Source of the DNA: Bdellovibrio sp. qaytius
GTDB taxonomy: Bacteria; Bdellovibrionota; Bdellovibrionia; Bdellovibrionales; Bdellovibrionaceae
DNA length: 64,000 nt
Assembly: GCA_004011035.1 (NCBI GenBank)
Contig: CP025734.1
Location: 2,378,001 to 2,442,000, forward strand
Direction: 5' to 3'
Below the pieces are notes generated by a model, which made no database searches, was not told the origin of the DNA, and was given only the letters and a program-made list of their open reading frames with translations. Positions 28,478 through 38,089 of the stretch are shown here, piece after piece. The position numbers and the translations under genes are program-made. Each line of letters begins with the position of its first letter. The stretch's first letter is position 1.

Positions 28478-29437
28478 ATGACAGATGCAAAAAACAAAAA
28501 CTTTAAAATTTTCGCAGGCAATACGAACATACACCTTGCAAAACAAGTCTGCGAAATTTTAAACATTCCGTTCGGCGAAAGCAAAGTCACAAGCTTTAAC
28601 GACGGCGAAATTCAAGTCGAGATTCACGAATCAGTGCGCGGAAAAGATGTGTACGTGATTCAAAGTACGTGTCCGCCCGTGAATCAAAGTTACATGGAGT
28701 TATTTATTATCCTTGATGCTCTTAAGCGCGCCTCAGCGGCCTCAATCACAGCCGTGATTCCATATTACGGTTATGCTCGCCAAGATCGTAAAGTTGCACC
28801 TCGCGCCCCGATCACAGCAAAATGTATGGCCGATCTCATCACAACAGCGGGTGCAAACCGTGTGGTGTCGGTTGACCTTCATGCTGCTCAAATTCAAGGC
28901 TTTTTCAACTGCCCTTTCGATCACTTATTCGGAGTTCCTACATTAGCCCGTGCTTTTAAAGAAGCTTACGGCGAAGGCGAAGAGTTCGTGACTGTTTCTC
29001 CTGATGCCGGCGGTGTTGAACGTGCCCGTGCATTCTCAAAACGAATTGGTTCGACTTTAGCAATTATCGACAAGCGCAGAACAGCTCCCGGCGAATCAAA
29101 AGCCATGCACTTAATCGGAGATGTTACAGGTAAAACTGCAGTGATCGTGGATGACATGATCGATACGGCGGGAACGTTAACACAAGCTGTTGACAGCCTC
29201 CTTAAGAATGGTGCAAAACAGGTGTTCGCTCTTGCTACCCACGCGGTACTTTCTGGTCCGGCCATCAGCCGTTTAATCGAAAGTCCGATTGCTAAAGTTT
29301 TTGTGACTGACACAATTCCTTTATCTGAGCAGGCGAAAAACTGCAGCAAAATCCAAGTCATTTCGGTGGCCGGAGTTTTAGCTGAAGCGATTAGAAGAAT
29401 TCACGATCATGATTCTGTGAGTTCACTTTTCGACTAA
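28478..29437 (+). CDS. prs: Ribose-phosphate pyrophosphokinase (PRPP synthetase)
   Basis: 319 residues, class I length. It makes PRPP from ribose 5-phosphate and ATP for nucleotide, His and Trp synthesis. Motifs: FAGNTNIHLAKQV at the N-terminus, the flexible-loop region GYARQDRKVAPRAPITAK, VSVDLHAAQIQGFF (metal binding) and the PRPP-binding loop AVIVDDMIDTAGTL. A strong AGGGGG Shine-Dalgarno sequence precedes the ATG. It is third in the rph-rdgB-prs run; rplY follows after a 95-base gap, the usual prs-rplY order. Confidence 0.98.
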   Translation: MTDAKNKNFKIFAGNTNIHLAKQVCEILNIPFGESKVTSFNDGEIQVEIHESVRGKDVYVIQSTCPPVNQSYMELFIILDALKRASAASITAVIPYYGYARQDRKVAPRAPITAKCMADLITTAGANRVVSVDLHAAQIQGFFNCPFDHLFGVPTLARAFKEAYGEGEEFVTVSPDAGGVERARAFSKRIGSTLAIIDKRRTAPGESKAMHLIGDVTGKTAVIVDDMIDTAGTLTQAVDSLLKNGAKQVFALATHAVLSGPAISRLIESPIAKVFVTDTIPLSEQAKNCSKIQVISVAGVLAEAIRRIHDHDSVSSLFD

Positions 29438-29532
29438 ATAAATTTTGAAATTAACTCCACCGATGAGTAAGACAATTTCGTCTGATGAGTAAGTGGTAAA
29501 AGTCGTGATACAAATCACGCAAAGGTAAAAAG

Positions 29533-30219
29533 ATGAGCAAACAAAGAATTGAATTAAATGTTACAACTCGCGAAATCGGTCGCGCTAACTCTCGCGAATT
29601 ACGCGTTAACAAAATGGTTCCAGGAGTTATCTACGGAGCTACAGAAAACGCAAATGTATCTGTTCACGTAAATGATATCTTAAAATACAACTCTCGTGCT
29701 TACGAGAATGCTTTATTAACTTTTAAATCTGGTGACTCTGCATTAAACGGCAAAGTAGCCTTAATTAAAGCCGTACAAGTAAATCCATTATCTCGTCGCC
29801 CAGAACACGTAGATTTCTTCGCTATCGACTTGAAAAAAACAGTTCGCGTATCTGTAGAGATCAAAGTTGAAGGTAAAGCGATCGGTATTTCTGAAGGTGG
29901 TTTATTAAATATCGTTATGCGTTCAGTTGAGGTTGAGTGTTTACCAACAGCTATCCCTGATTTCTTAACTTTAGACGTAACTAACTTAGGCGTAGGCGAT
30001 TCATTACATGCTTCTGAATTAACAATGCCTGAAGGTGTTAAACTTATTTCTCGTCCAGAAGTAACTTTAGCAGCAGTTGTTGAACAAGAAGATGAAGTTG
30101 TTGCAGCTCCAGTAGCAGCAGCGGCAGCAGCTCCAGCAGCAGCAGCGGGCGGAAAAGCTCCAGCGGCAGCAGCAGGCGCGAAAGCTCCAGCAGCAGCTAA
30201 ACCAGCAGCAAAAAAATAA
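29533..30219 (+). CDS. rplY: Ribosomal protein bL25, long CTC type
   Basis: 228 residues: an N-terminal 5S rRNA-binding L25 domain (about 1-95) and the C-terminal TL5/CTC beta domain (about 100-185). An Ala/Lys/Pro-rich tail of some 40 residues follows (APAAAAGGKAPAAA), probably disordered. AAAGGT lies 6 bases before the ATG. The 95-base leader contains a small hairpin (CGTGAT-ACAA-ATCACG, 29503-29518) and two GATGAGTAAG direct repeats, which may be a control region. A bidirectional terminator follows. Confidence 0.96.
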   Translation: MSKQRIELNVTTREIGRANSRELRVNKMVPGVIYGATENANVSVHVNDILKYNSRAYENALLTFKSGDSALNGKVALIKAVQVNPLSRRPEHVDFFAIDLKKTVRVSVEIKVEGKAIGISEGGLLNIVMRSVEVECLPTAIPDFLTLDVTNLGVGDSLHASELTMPEGVKLISRPEVTLAAVVEQEDEVVAAPVAAAAAAPAAAAGGKAPAAAAGAKAPAAAKPAAKK

Positions 30220-30246
30220 TTTAAGTTTTTCAATTTGAATTAAAAA

Positions 30247-30277
30247 AAAGGCGATGGAAACATCGCCTTTTTTTATT
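30247..30277. terminator. Bidirectional terminator between rplY and fibre D
   Basis: Stem AAAGGCGATG-GAAA-CATCGCCTTT with a T-run on the plus side and an A-run before it, which is a T-run on the minus strand. It lies between two convergent genes and can end both transcripts. Confidence 0.92.
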
Positions 30278-30294
30278 TCTGAAACATTTAGTAT

Positions 30295-33200
30295 TTAGCG
30301 CTGAGACCAGTTGATAATAATCACACCATTTGTCTCTGCCGCCGAACCTGCTACAGGAGTAAAATTTGTGATTGATGGATCAGATAAAACGAATCCACCA
30401 CCGCCACCGCCACCTGAACCAGAAGTCGTTGGTGAAGTATTCGCAGAACCGCCGCCACCGCCGCCATAACCGCCGCCACCGCCACCGCCATGACCTTGAT
30501 TACCACTTGTACCGCCGCCACCGCCGCCGCCTGAAATATTAAATAAAGCCAGTTTTGCTCCGCCAGCTTTAGAACCACAAGCTGATCCACCAGTTGTTCC
30601 GCCAGATACAGACGATCCACCAACACCCGAAACAAAAGTACTCGCGCCAGCCGAAGCACCACCGGTGTTTAAGCCGCCGCCAGAACCTGCGTAAGTTCCA
30701 TAGCCGTTACCACCAGGGTTATTTGATGATCCACCAACTCCGCCATTACCAGAGCTAGCACCCCATGAATGCCCTGCTCCGCCACCGCCGCCAGAAATGA
30801 TGGCTACAGTTCCACTAATTGAAACCGCACTTGCACCACCGCCGCCACCTGCATAGTAACCACCAGATGGATATGTACAACCTGTAGCACCACCACCAGC
30901 TCCACCTACAGCCAAGTTGGTTCCAGCTGTACCCACATAAATATTCAATGATGTAGAAACACTTGGTGTCCAATTCAAGGTCACACCACCACCAGCTCCA
31001 CCCACTGAATCTGGCGATCCATATTGTGTCGATCCGCCACCACCAGCACCTTTAACAGTCAATGTGAACACACAATACGTGGCCATGTTATCAGTGACTG
31101 TAAAGTTTGATTGGCCAAGTGCTGTGTAAGTTACACTGCCTTCAACACATGTTGCACCTGCAGCACCTGTGCTCGATGCGCGTAATAATTCCCAACGTGA
31201 AGACGTGGCTATTAATTCCATCACGCCACCTTGAACATCAATTGTGCGTGATGCTGTTCCTTCAATTGTATCTGCACCATTTGCGACAACGGCAATTTGT
31301 GAAAAACCTGTGCGCTTAATATAAATGTGAAAACCTTGAGTCACTGTTGATAAAGCCGGTAAACTAGCTGTGCCCGCATTGCTCATGATAAATAAATAAT
31401 TATGCTGTGAATTTGTAATCGTAAAACTTGCAGTTTGAGTTAGTACGGTCACATAACCATTTGATCCGATGTCAGCAGAAACTTGCGCCGGAGTTCTTAA
31501 CTCTGTCGCTGTACCACTGGCATTAATGCGAACGTAACTTAAGGCTGTCGCGGATGTATAACTTGGTAATAATCTCTGATCTGAATTTTGAACGCGCGCA
31601 TTTAATTGAATTTGTACGCCTGAAGTTACACCTGACATATATGCAAGCTCTGAGCTTGTTACTGTTGATGCCGATGGAATACCATTTGAATCAGAAATCA
31701 TGGCACGTGAAGACGTTACAGCGACTTCGTTCAAAGCTCCGCTCGAGCTGTTCGTTAAAATTCTATACGCTGTACCCACTGCGATTTTACTGCGCGCTAA
31801 ACCTGAGATACTTAACACACCTAAATTTGATAATGTCGCATCACCACTCAAGGCAACAGCAGTTCCAGAACCAGAACTGTTACCGACAAAAATAGAACCA
31901 CTGGCTAAATTTCCAGATAATTTTGTATTGAAAGTATCGTATTCAGATTTAGTAATTAAACCTGCAGTTACGCCTGCTTGTGAAGCTCCTGGCATTCTTA
32001 ATGTGTGCACACCATTCGCAGAAATAAATGTTGGTGATGAACCACCCATTGTATTTGCAAAAGTTTGTGTTGCAGAAGTTGATCCATTTAACGAAGTCAC
32101 TGCAGCGCCGCCGCCCATGCCTCCCCAAGCTGATCCATTACAAAATTCAACAGTACCTGCATTGTAACGAATAGCACCCGCATAACTTACTGCACACGTT
32201 GCTGAATCCATACTGATGCGAATTGCACCAGATACATCTAACATAGTCATAGGTGATAAATTACCGATGCCTAAATATCCGTTCGTTGTTAATCGCATCA
32301 ATGTTGCACCAGAATTTTCTGATGAATCGAAGCCAAAATTTAAATCTGTTCCATTCGCCCACAACACCGGGCCTTGATATAAGCCACCGCTAGTTCTGTA
32401 AAGTTGAAGTGCTGTTGTCGCGTTTGTCGATGTCGCGCGAATAATTGCATTACCCGTTGCAGGTGCAACATCTAAAGCCTGACGCGGAGAAGCCGTTCCT
32501 ACACCAACACTACCGGCTGTATAACCAACAGCTGTTCCACTTGTTGTCCATTGTGACGATGTTCCACCACTAGCTGCAGGCACATAACCTAAAACTTGCG
32601 CGATAGACGCTGCACTTGAAGTAATTTTTGTAGCTGCTGTTGATGACACGGCCGCTACATCTGAAATTAAAGTTGTTACGCTCACTGCATTACCAGGCGT
32701 GTAACCTAAGGCCGTTGCAATTGATGCAGAAGTTACAGAAACAGATCCACTCGCAGAAGGAATATAACCTAAAACTTGCGCGATAGATGCTGCACTCGAA
32801 GTAATTTTATTTGAAAAATTAGTGTAATCTAAATAAGAAATTAAACCTGCAGTTACTGCCGGAGTAGATGCATACGGAATATTTAATGTGTGAACTCCGT
32901 TTGCTGATACATAAGTTGGTTGTGAGCCAGTCAACGAGTTCGCAAATGTTTGTGTCGCAGATGTTGAACTATTAAAAGAAGTAATCCCAGCGCCTGCTAC
33001 ACCGAATGCAGACCAAGTAGTGCCATTACAATATTCGACGTTGCCTGCATTATATCGAATTGTACCGGCATAACTTGCAGCACATGTTAATGCTTCCATG
33101 CTAATACGGATTGCTCCAGAGACATCTAATCTAGTTTTCGGAGTTGTAACGCCGACACCCACATTGCCAGTCGTTAAATTTCCGTAAATTGAATTACCGA

Positions 33201-36200
33201 TATTTAAAAAATTATTTTGTCCGCTTGTATCTACTTGTGTGTTGTAACCGATAAGAATATTTCCTGAATCAGAAATAACACTATTACCTGAATTGGAACC
33301 TAGAAATACGTTTCCAGTTCCTGATGCAATTTTACCCGCTTCATAACCGACGGCGATATTATCATCACCACTAACACTTGATAAAGCCATAGAACCAAAG
33401 GCACTATTTCTATTTCCTACTTCTAGACCAGCAAGAGAATCTGCGCCGAAAGCTGAATTGTTAGATCCGCTGTCATTCATTTGTAACGAATATGTTCCGA
33501 ATGCACTATTTCTTGTGCCCGTCGTATTATAACGTAATGATTGAAAACCAAAAGCTGAAGTCTCATAGCCCGTGGTGTTTTCATTTAAAGCTTTAACACC
33601 GACAGCTGTTGCTGCATAACCTGTTGTTGAAACTCCGGCACCTTGACCTAACATCACAGAATAAACACCATCTGAAATCGCATCACTCAGTTGGTCAATT
33701 GAAACAGCTCCACCAGAAGCGGCTGGAGTATAACCTAAAACTTGTGCGATAGATGCCGCACTAGAAGTGATTTTAGTCGCCACTGTTGATGACACTGTAT
33801 TCACAGAAGCAGAAACCGCAGCAACATTTGCAATTAACGTTGTTACACTTGCCGCATCACCAGGTGTGTAACCTAAGGCTGTAGCAATTGAAGACGAAGA
33901 TAAAGAAAAAGATCCACTTGCTGCTGGAGTGTAACCAAGAACTTGTGCGATTGCTGCCGCACTTGAAGTAATTTTGTTTGAGAAATTAGAATAATCTAAA
34001 TATGAAATTAAACCCGCGGTTACTGCAGGAGTAGATGCATACGGAATATTTAATGTATGAACTCCGTTAGCTATTGTGTAAGTTGGCTGAGAACCAGTTA
34101 AACTATTAGCAAACGTTTGTGTTGCTGAAGTTGAACCATTAAAGCTAGCAATACCACCAACACCTAATGATCCACTAGCTGCAGGAATATAACCTAATAC
34201 CTGCGCAATCGACACTGCACTTGAAGTCACTTTTGTAGCCACTGATGCTGACACTGTATTTACAGAAGCAGAAACTGCAGCAACATCAGAAATTAAAGTT
34301 GTTACGCTCACTGCATTACCTGGCGTATAACCTAATGCCGTTGCAATTGATGCAGAAGTAACAGAAACAGATCCACTCGCAGAAGGAACATAACCTAACA
34401 CTTCTGCAACAGAAGCTGCACTTGAAGTAATTTTTGAATTAGCTACAGCTGAAACTGCCGCAACATTTGAAATTAATGTTGTAACACTTGCTGCATCGCC
34501 AGGTGTGTAACCTAAAGCTGCTGCGATTGAAGCTGGCGATAATGAAAACGATCCACTCGCCGCAGGTGTATAACCTAAAACTTGCGCGATAGATACTGCG
34601 CTTGAAGTAATTTTGTTGCTGAAATTTAAAAAATCAGAATATGAAATTAAACCCGCAGTTGTCGTTGCTGCAGAAGCGAAAGGAATATTTAAAGTATGAA
34701 CTCCATTTGCTGTTACGTAATTTGGATTATTACCTGTTGTACCAGTACCAAAACTTTGCGTTGCAGAAGTTGAACCATTAAAAGTTGAAATTCCCGTACC
34801 AGCAATCGCAGAAAATGAAGCCGCAGTTGTTGCCGCAAAACTTGAAAGTGAAGCTGACACCGCTGCTACTCCAACTTGTGCCGAATTAGCTGCTGCAGAT
34901 ACTGTTGCTAAATTTGCAGTTAATGTTGTTACACTCGCAGCATCACCTGGTGTATAACCTAAAGCCGTTGCGATTGAAGCCGAAGTTACAGAAACAGAGC
35001 CACTTGCAGAAGGAACATAGCCTAACACTTCTGCAACAGATGCTGCACTTGAAGTGATTTTTGAATTAGCTACAGCTGAAACTGCCGCAACATTTGAAAT
35101 TAATGTCGTAACACTTGCTGCATCGCCAGGTGTGTAACCTAAAGCTGCTGCGATTGAAGCTGGCGATAATGAGAACGAACCACTCGCCGCAGGTGTATAA
35201 CCTAAAACTTGCGCGATAGATACTGCGCTTGAAGTAATTTTGTTAGAAAAATTTGTATAATCTAAATATGAAATTAAACCCGCAGCGACTGCAGGAGTTG
35301 ATGCATACGGAATATTTAAAGTATGAACTCCGTTAGCAGATACATAAGTTGGCTGAGATCCAGTTAAACTATTAGCAAACGATTGTGTTGCAGAAGTTGA
35401 ACCATTCAATGCCGAAATACCAGAACCTGAAATCGCCGAGAAAGAAGCTGCAGTTGTTGCCGCAAAACTTGAAAGTGACGCCGATACAGCTGCTACATTT
35501 GAACTTAAAGTAGTAACACTCACAGCATCTGCCGGAACATAACCTAGCACTTGCGCGATAGAAACTGCACTTGATGTAATTTTATTTGTGAAATTTAAGA
35601 AATCAGAATACGAAATCAAACCCGCAGTTGTAGTTGCAGCAGAAGCAAACGGAATATTTAAAGTATGAACACCATTTGCAGTTACGTAATTTGGATTATT
35701 ACCTGTAGTACCTGTACCAAATGTTTGTGTAGCTGAAGTTGAACCATTAACTGAAGTTACGCCACCAGCACCAACTGATCCGCTAGCTGCAGGAATATAA
35801 CCTAACACTTGCGCAATCGAAGCCGCACTCGATGTAACTTTATTCGCTGATAAACTATTTACTGAAGCTGACACCGCTGCAATATCAGCACTTAATGTCG
35901 TAATGCTTGAGCCATGATTCACAAACGTTACGTAATCAGCATTAGATAACAAACCACCCGTTACTGAATTCGAAGCCGCATTTGGAATATTTAAAGTGTG
36001 AATTCCATTTGCTGTAACATATCCAGGTTGTAAACCTGTTGAACCATTTGCAAAAGTTTGTGTAGCACTTGATGAACCATTTAAAGAACCAATTCCACTA
36101 CCAGATAAAGCAGCAAATGATGCCGCAGTTGACGTGGCTAAACTAGAAAGTGATGCAGAAACTGCAGTTACGTTAGCCGCATCTGCTGCCGTATAACCTA

Positions 36201-37275
36201 AAGCTGTATTAACAGCCGCACTCGTCGCATTCATTTTGTTTGAGAAAATTAAATAATCTAAATTCGATAAAAGACCCGCTGTAATTGTTGAAGATGCTGC
36301 ATTCGGAAATCTAAAATTATGAACTCCGTTTAAAGTTACTACTGCAGGTGCAGATCCAATACTAGACATCGAAAAAGTTTGTGTCGCAGAAGCTGAACCA
36401 TTTAATAAAGAAATTCCGCCACCAGAAAGTGCGGCCATCGACGCTGATAATTGACTAACTGTCGAAGCAATCGCAGTCACCGAAGTTCCTAAAGAAGACA
36501 CCGTTGCAGTTACAGTTGAATAAGAAGTTGCTACTGTTGTAAATGAAGCTGATAAAGTTGCAGCACTAACCGGAGTGTAACCTAAAGCCGTTGTCACATC
36601 ACCTGAAGTGATTGTTCCCGAAGCTCCACCGCCTGCACCAGTGATACAAGAAAAAGAAGCTCCGTTAAAAGTTAAAGTCGTAGAAGCTGTACAAGTTGGA
36701 ATTGAAGTGTATTGAACAAACGCTGTGTCAGCTTTGTTATTAAATAAAGTTGTATCATCAGCTTTAGTCGCAAACATCGAATATGGTACTGCGTTGATAC
36801 TCATCGGAGGCATTGTTTGCCAGCCCATTGAATCATGAAACTGCATGACGATTTTACGTGTGTGATTTGATGCCGGCATGTAATTACCAGAACCTAAACA
36901 CGTAATTGCTCCATTTGAATTATTAAAAATATCTTTGAACGTAGCAGTTCCCGAAGTTGGAAATGCTTTTGTTCCTGAACCTAACGAGAATGAAATTAAT
37001 CCGTTAGAGCCTGCCATGTTCACGGCTGAATAATCTTCGATATAAAGAACGCAATCAGCTGCAGGATTTAAAACTGTGAATCTAAAATTAACACTCACCG
37101 CTTCTAAGGCAGTACCATCTGGTTTAATAATTTTGGCTTGATAAGTAGTTGTCTGTGGAGCTGAAAAAACTTTGATCGAAAATATGAAAATAAAAACGAC
37201 AAAAACGCCTAACAGACGTTGAAGCTCGAACACTTTCGAGCGACCAGTTTTTTTTGCAGCTATTACGTTCCACAT
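30295..37275 (-). CDS. Giant secreted mosaic fibre protein D with glycine-rich tip
   Basis: 2326 residues from ATG 37275 (a GTG one codon upstream is equally possible; AGG lies 9 bases before). A signal-anchor-like N-terminus (LLGVFVVFIFIFSIKVFSA) leads into the shared domain (TTYQAKIIKPDG, CVLYIEDYSA, MSINAVPYSMFATKA). The shaft has eight copies of a module built on NGSTSATQ, ANGVHTLNIP and AGLISYxDYxxFxNK, alternating with LGYTPA/LGYTPG coiled-coil repeats. A YadA-head-like island (about 1206-1365) has SAFG-type strands. After ~2045 comes a glycine-rich domain (GAGGGGS, GGGGGAG, GGGGGGYGGGGGG) forming the C-terminal tip. No S74 domain is seen. It stands far from the other three fibres, flanked by housekeeping genes. 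Surface adhesion inferred. Confidence 0.87.
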   Translation of the reverse strand: MWNVIAAKKTGRSKVFELQRLLGVFVVFIFIFSIKVFSAPQTTTYQAKIIKPDGTALEAVSVNFRFTVLNPAADCVLYIEDYSAVNMAGSNGLISFSLGSGTKAFPTSGTATFKDIFNNSNGAITCLGSGNYMPASNHTRKIVMQFHDSMGWQTMPPMSINAVPYSMFATKADDTTLFNNKADTAFVQYTSIPTCTASTTLTFNGASFSCITGAGGGASGTITSGDVTTALGYTPVSAATLSASFTTVATSYSTVTATVSSLGTSVTAIASTVSQLSASMAALSGGGISLLNGSASATQTFSMSSIGSAPAVVTLNGVHNFRFPNAASSTITAGLLSNLDYLIFSNKMNATSAAVNTALGYTAADAANVTAVSASLSSLATSTAASFAALSGSGIGSLNGSSSATQTFANGSTGLQPGYVTANGIHTLNIPNAASNSVTGGLLSNADYVTFVNHGSSITTLSADIAAVSASVNSLSANKVTSSAASIAQVLGYIPAASGSVGAGGVTSVNGSTSATQTFGTGTTGNNPNYVTANGVHTLNIPFASAATTTAGLISYSDFLNFTNKITSSAVSIAQVLGYVPADAVSVTTLSSNVAAVSASLSSFAATTAASFSAISGSGISALNGSTSATQSFANSLTGSQPTYVSANGVHTLNIPYASTPAVAAGLISYLDYTNFSNKITSSAVSIAQVLGYTPAASGSFSLSPASIAAALGYTPGDAASVTTLISNVAAVSAVANSKITSSAASVAEVLGYVPSASGSVSVTSASIATALGYTPGDAASVTTLTANLATVSAAANSAQVGVAAVSASLSSFAATTAASFSAIAGTGISTFNGSTSATQSFGTGTTGNNPNYVTANGVHTLNIPFASAATTTAGLISYSDFLNFSNKITSSAVSIAQVLGYTPAASGSFSLSPASIAAALGYTPGDAASVTTLISNVAAVSAVANSKITSSAASVAEVLGYVPSASGSVSVTSASIATALGYTPGNAVSVTTLISDVAAVSASVNTVSASVATKVTSSAVSIAQVLGYIPAASGSLGVGGIASFNGSTSATQTFANSLTGSQPTYTIANGVHTLNIPYASTPAVTAGLISYLDYSNFSNKITSSAAAIAQVLGYTPAASGSFSLSSSSIATALGYTPGDAASVTTLIANVAAVSASVNTVSSTVATKITSSAASIAQVLGYTPAASGGAVSIDQLSDAISDGVYSVMLGQGAGVSTTGYAATAVGVKALNENTTGYETSAFGFQSLRYNTTGTRNSAFGTYSLQMNDSGSNNSAFGADSLAGLEVGNRNSAFGSMALSSVSGDDNIAVGYEAGKIASGTGNVFLGSNSGNSVISDSGNILIGYNTQVDTSGQNNFLNIGNSIYGNLTTGNVGVGVTTPKTRLDVSGAIRISMEALTCAASYAGTIRYNAGNVEYCNGTTWSAFGVAGAGITSFNSSTSATQTFANSLTGSQPTYVSANGVHTLNIPYASTPAVTAGLISYLDYTNFSNKITSSAASIAQVLGYIPSASGSVSVTSASIATALGYTPGNAVSVTTLISDVAAVSSTAATKITSSAASIAQVLGYVPAASGGTSSQWTTSGTAVGYTAGSVGVGTASPRQALDVAPATGNAIIRATSTNATTALQLYRTSGGLYQGPVLWANGTDLNFGFDSSENSGATLMRLTTNGYLGIGNLSPMTMLDVSGAIRISMDSATCAVSYAGAIRYNAGTVEFCNGSAWGGMGGGAAVTSLNGSTSATQTFANTMGGSSPTFISANGVHTLRMPGASQAGVTAGLITKSEYDTFNTKLSGNLASGSIFVGNSSGSGTAVALSGDATLSNLGVLSISGLARSKIAVGTAYRILTNSSSGALNEVAVTSSRAMISDSNGIPSASTVTSSELAYMSGVTSGVQIQLNARVQNSDQRLLPSYTSATALSYVRINASGTATELRTPAQVSADIGSNGYVTVLTQTASFTITNSQHNYLFIMSNAGTASLPALSTVTQGFHIYIKRTGFSQIAVVANGADTIEGTASRTIDVQGGVMELIATSSRWELLRASSTGAAGATCVEGSVTYTALGQSNFTVTDNMATYCVFTLTVKGAGGGGSTQYGSPDSVGGAGGGVTLNWTPSVSTSLNIYVGTAGTNLAVGGAGGGATGCTYPSGGYYAGGGGGASAVSISGTVAIISGGGGGAGHSWGASSGNGGVGGSSNNPGGNGYGTYAGSGGGLNTGGASAGASTFVSGVGGSSVSGGTTGGSACGSKAGGAKLALFNISGGGGGGGTSGNQGHGGGGGGGYGGGGGGSANTSPTTSGSGGGGGGGFVLSDPSITNFTPVAGSAAETNGVIIINWSQR
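33190..33650 (-). repeat. YadA-head-like repeats inside fibre D
   Basis: About 150 residues are made of ~14-18-residue units such as NSAFGTYSLQMNDSGSN, NSAFGADSLAGLEVGNR and NIAVGYEAGKIASGTGN. The xAxGxxA/S pattern is that of YadA/Hia-type left-handed trimeric beta-roll heads. They interrupt the phage-fibre-like modules. Confidence 0.75.
34381..35252 (-). repeat. Near-identical ~245-bp duplication in fibre D
   Basis: The segments 34381-34625 and 35010-35252 differ at only a handful of bases. Both encode LGYVPSASGSVS... through to LGYTPAASGSFSLSPASI. A second pair (34620-34782 and 35588-35750) also matches closely. This indicates recent unequal recombination within the gene. Confidence 0.8.
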
Positions 37276-37478
37276 CACATCTAACCTATCGGAAGAATTG
37301 AATTAATTCCCAAACAACCAGACCTCTTAAAATAGCTTTAAATAATAATTAATTTACGGCGGTAAACACTTGCACTGTACATTCGTCTGGCTTTTGAATC
37401 AAAACGAGGCATCGCTATAAAAATATGCATAAATACTTCGCACTTGCGCCAGCACCTTAGCCTAGCTAAACTCCACTC

Positions 37479-38060
37479 ATGTTTTTAATCGCAGCCCTTG
37501 GCAACCCCGGAAGCAAATACGCAATGACCAGACATAACATCGGTTTTATGGCCGCTGATTATTGGTTAAAATCATTGGGTGGGTCTGACTGGCGCGATGA
37601 ACACAAAGCCCAAACCAAAAAATTCAAAATCGAAGGCAAAGAAGTTTTATTAGTAAAACCGCAAACCTATATGAATTTGTCTGGCGAATCTGTTGTGGCT
37701 CTGATGAATTTCTATAAAATCGATCGTGCAAACTTACTTGTGGTGCACGACGAAGTTGATTTCGCATTTGGCACAATCAAGATGCAATTTAATCGCAGCG
37801 CTGGTGGCCAAAACGGCGTCAAAAGCATTACGCAATTATTAGGAACACAAGAGTACGCTCGCCTTAGAATGGGCGTGGGCCGCCCTTCTCATCCAGATTT
37901 CGCCTTAGCTGATTATGTGCTTGGAAACTTCTCAAAAGAAGAGCAAACAAACTTAGATAAGGTTTTAGATACGGCGTCTGACGCCATCGAAAGTTTTATC
38001 TTAGAAGGCATAAATAAAGCCTCAACAAAGTTCAACGGACCTGTTAAGCTCGAGCCTTAA
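37479..38060 (+). CDS. pth: Peptidyl-tRNA hydrolase
   Basis: 193 residues, the normal size. It frees tRNA from prematurely released peptidyl-tRNA. Motifs: ALGNPGSKYAMTRHNIGF (catalytic His), KPQTYMNLSGESV, VVHDEVDFAFG and RSAGGQNGVKSI. No Shine-Dalgarno sequence precedes this ATG. ychF follows after 29 bases, a common pairing, so the two are likely co-transcribed. The 200-base gap upstream, shared with the divergent fibre D gene, holds no feature I can name. Confidence 0.97.
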   Translation: MFLIAALGNPGSKYAMTRHNIGFMAADYWLKSLGGSDWRDEHKAQTKKFKIEGKEVLLVKPQTYMNLSGESVVALMNFYKIDRANLLVVHDEVDFAFGTIKMQFNRSAGGQNGVKSITQLLGTQEYARLRMGVGRPSHPDFALADYVLGNFSKEEQTNLDKVLDTASDAIESFILEGINKASTKFNGPVKLEP

Positions 38061-38089
38061 TTTTCGACTGGTGTCGTTAGGGGTATTTC

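Noticed and set aside
29460-29520. CTGATGAG resembling a hammerhead ribozyme core before rplY
   Set aside because: The required GAAA and three-stem arrangement are absent; more likely direct repeats in a leader.
29700-30233. Long minus-strand frame opposite rplY
   Set aside because: Mirror of the Ala-rich bL25 tail; no start signal.
37321-37478. Possible tRNA or small RNA before pth
   Set aside because: No cloverleaf, T-loop or terminator could be drawn.
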